Below, piece by piece: positions 5,981-7,241 of a stretch of 7,241 nt of DNA. How positions within the stretch are numbered: the first letter of the stretch is position 1; every line of letters starts with the position of its first letter. The position numbers and the translations under genes were made by a program. Origin of the DNA: Pseudomonadota bacterium (lineage in GTDB: Bacteria > Chloroflexota > Ktedonobacteria > Ktedonobacterales > JACDGC01); NCBI GenBank assembly GCA_021323815.1, contig JAJPKG010000074.1:1-7241 (forward strand). Direction: 5' to 3'. The notes under the pieces are model-generated. The model was given only the letters and a program-made list of their open reading frames with translations, made no database searches and had not been told where the DNA came from.

Positions 5981-6802
5981 CTATGCCTGGTTGTTCAGCT
6001 CGCGGATCTGCTGCTCGATGGCGGCGATGGAGCCATATTCCTCGGCGGCGAGTTTATAGGCGCGTTGCAGATAGAGTTCGGTGAGGCGCTGCCCCTTTTC
6101 GCCGGGCATCTGGGCGGCGGCGATGAGTTCCTGCGCGCGATATTTGTCAGGCAGTGGAGCAGTGGCGCGGCGCAACGAGCGCAAGGTTTCTTCCACCAGG
6201 CGCGTGTCGGACCCTTCCTGGGCATAGCGCAGCGTGCCGATGAGCGTCGCCACCTGGCTGAGCTGATCGCGGTCATTGGTGGCTTCCGGCTCGGCCAGCA
6301 GCGATGCCAGCGGATCCGGCGTGCCGGTTTCGCGCGTGGGCGGGGGAATGCTATCCGCCGGATCGGGGCGCGTCACCGGGCGGCTGGTGCCGGGGGCGGG
6401 CGTGTTGGCCGACGCATAGCGCTGATAGAGTTCGTGATATTCCTGGCTGGCCAGCGCGGCGAGTTCCATACGCTGATTCTCGCGGCCCGCGTCAATCCCG
6501 CCGATCTCCACCACGTCGTCTTCGCGCAGGTCCGCCAGGGCGATGAGCGTGTCGGCGTCCTCCACGTCTTCCAGCATCGGCGGCACGGGCATGACGGTGG
6601 GGCCGGCCCCCATGTCGCGCAGGCCTTCCAGCGGCAGTTGCGACGCCAAAATCGGCGGGATGAACCGCCCGATGGAAAACTGGATGGGCAGCACAATGCA
6701 ATACGTCGCCAGGGCGCGCGTCGGCTCGCCGTAAGGCCGCACAATGATGATCGCATGGCCGCGCGGGGCCGCACTGTTGCCTCGAATGAAGCGCAAATCC
6801 AT
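5981..6802 (-). CDS. Conserved-looking hypothetical protein (273 aa)
   Basis: No function can be assigned. The N-terminal part (about 1-115) looks like a compact domain: MDLRFIRGNS start, hydrophobic strand HAIIIVRPYG (16-25), strand LATYCIVLPI (31-40), then GRFIPPILASQLP (45-57), MPVPPMLEDVEDADTL (71-86), and an acidic stretch LREDDVVEIGGID (92-104). A Pro/Thr-rich linker (about 133-165) leads to a helical C-terminal part (about 175-273) with heptad-like segments such as LVEETLRSLRRA and LTELYLQRAYKLAAEEYGS. There is no signal peptide or membrane helix, so it should be cytoplasmic. The N-terminal pattern resembles hypotheticals I associate with Chloroflexota, from memory only. AAAGGAG 7 nt before the ATG fixes the start. 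The small membrane protein gene lies 92 bp upstream on the same strand and may be co-transcribed. Confidence 0.82.
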   Translation of the reverse strand: MDLRFIRGNSAAPRGHAIIIVRPYGEPTRALATYCIVLPIQFSIGRFIPPILASQLPLEGLRDMGAGPTVMPVPPMLEDVEDADTLIALADLREDDVVEIGGIDAGRENQRMELAALASQEYHELYQRYASANTPAPGTSRPVTRPDPADSIPPPTRETGTPDPLASLLAEPEATNDRDQLSQVATLIGTLRYAQEGSDTRLVEETLRSLRRATAPLPDKYRAQELIAAAQMPGEKGQRLTELYLQRAYKLAAEEYGSIAAIEQQIRELNNQA

Positions 6803-6808
6803 ACGACA

Positions 6809-6816
6809 TCTCCTTT
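6809..6816 (-). promoter_or_regulatory. Ribosome binding site of the 273-aa gene
   Basis: AAAAGGAG-type sequence (minus strand, 6816-6809) lies about 7 nt before the ATG at 6802. It is the strongest ribosome site in the window. Confidence 0.8.
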
Positions 6817-6822
6817 TGCTTC

Positions 6823-6842
6823 ACCGCGCCCACCGGCGCGGT
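6823..6842 (-). promoter_or_regulatory. Stable hairpin just upstream of the ribosome binding site
   Basis: On the minus strand ACCGCGCC and GGCGCGGT form a perfect 8-bp GC-rich stem with a GGTG loop. It ends about 6 nt before the ribosome site of the 273-residue gene. No T-tract follows, so it is not a classical terminator. It could stabilise the mRNA or tune translation. Confidence 0.4.
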
Positions 6843-6893
6843 TGCCGCTATCGGCGTTCTGCTGGTGTCGATCTTCGTGTCGGCACTCTTTTC

Positions 6894-6923
6894 ATCATAC
6901 GTTGCGGCGTGTCCACAATGCAA
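6894..6923 (-). promoter_or_regulatory. Weak candidate promoter for the 273-aa gene
   Basis: On the minus strand TTGCAT (6923-6918), an 18-bp spacer and TATGAT (6899-6894). The -10 is good and the -35 poor. It overlaps the end of the upstream gene, so the 273-residue gene may instead rely on read-through. Confidence 0.3.
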
Positions 6924-7233
6924 GCGCCACGAGCGTCGCCATGCCCACAAACGCGGCCACCCACAACCCATGCGTCAGATCAATCACCGCGAACATCGCC
7001 ATCGTCAACGCATACAACCATAGCATCGACTCTGCCACAGAGGGTATGGGGAAGCCAGCATCAGCGCGCCCGCCGAGAGGTAAACCTCCCGGCGCGGAAA
7101 GGGAACCCCTCCGGGCTGTTGGGCTACGTGGTTGCCTTGCACGCGCGCTCGATGGCGGCGCGCGATTCCACCCCAGGAGCACCACTCCCGCCAGCGCAAT
7201 GCATAATTCCGCCCATCCCACAAAATTTGTCAC
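6895..7233 (-). CDS. Small membrane protein with in-frame low-complexity interruption; start may lie beyond the window
   Basis: The frame ends at a TGA (6895-6897). Its first start codon inside the window is a GTG at 7233 with no visible ribosome site. The frame stays open to the right edge, so the true start may lie outside. The N-terminal part has one hydrophobic segment (about 9-21, ELCIALAGVVLLG). The C-terminal part has two (about 70-85 LWLYALTMAMFAVIDL, and 90-107 LWVAAFVGMATLVALALW), ending WTRRNV. Between them, residues 24-66 are Arg/Pro/Gly/Ser-rich with no protein-like pattern, and the DNA there is full of palindromes. This looks like a repeat inserted into a shorter two- or three-helix protein, leaving the frame open by chance. 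It may therefore be a damaged gene. The family is unknown. Confidence 0.5.
   Translation of the reverse strand: MTNFVGWAELCIALAGVVLLGWNRAPPSSARARQPRSPTARRGSLSAPGGLPLGGRADAGFPIPSVAESMLWLYALTMAMFAVIDLTHGLWVAAFVGMATLVALALWTRRNV
7030..7140. repeat. Palindrome-rich element inside the small membrane protein gene
   Basis: Within about 110 bp are CTCTGCCACAGAG (7030-7042, 5-bp arms) and a hairpin with arms cgccgagagg (7071-7080) and cctcccggcg (7085-7094) around TAAA. The latter is fully paired on the minus-strand RNA with one G-U. Two related motifs follow one another (aaacctcccgg, aacccctccgg). The element ends are not defined and no clear target duplication is visible. It resembles a REP- or MITE-like intergenic repeat, but only one copy is in the window. 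Confidence 0.4.
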
Positions 7234-7241
7234 AGGGATGC

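Noticed and set aside
7095..7140. tRNA-like GGTTCC-type sequence
   Set aside because: No acceptor, anticodon or D arms can be folded around it; it belongs to the palindromic repeat.

Overview
The window is 7.2 kb of GC-rich bacterial DNA, probably chromosomal. It looks most like a Chloroflexota genome. The reasons are two membrane-anchored proteins with concanavalin-like tandem domains opening in PGPGCDT, a ChaB-family protein, and a conserved-looking hypothetical that resembles Chloroflexota proteins from memory. The phylum is an inference from protein style, not a marker-gene result. I see no integrase, transposase, phage gene, CRISPR array, rRNA or tRNA.

Left part (1-1124): the minus strand carries the first 229 codons of thiL (thiamine-monophosphate kinase), which runs off the left edge. 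A 212-bp spacer follows and holds a LexA-type palindrome. Then comes a plus-strand chaB-like gene, the only plus-strand gene. Its 3' end lies 9 bp from the 3' end of the next gene.

Centre (1134-4763): two minus-strand paralogues form the most interesting part. Each has a cytoplasmic N-terminal module, one membrane helix, and an exported region of two concanavalin/LamG-like domains (A then B). The exported regions are clearly related. The cytoplasmic modules differ: one is a degenerate TIR-like domain, the other a Pro/Tyr/Gly/Gln-rich repeat tail. Each gene has its own near-consensus sigma-70-type promoter. A strong hairpin separates them, so they look like separately controlled units. The 543-residue gene also has a perfect CRP-type site (TGTGA-N6-TCACA) just upstream of its -35 element.

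Right part (5004-7233): three more minus-strand genes. They encode a four-helix membrane protein with its own promoter and terminator, a 273-residue protein of unknown function with a textbook ribosome binding site, and a small hydrophobic protein. The small protein's reading frame is interrupted in frame by a palindrome-rich, low-complexity stretch that may be a repeat insertion. The gap between the first two of these genes also holds a plus-strand terminator-like hairpin with no gene in front of it, a possible small RNA.

How the genes work together is not evident beyond the paralogous pair. The thiL and chaB neighbours are housekeeping or stress genes with no obvious link to the surface proteins.
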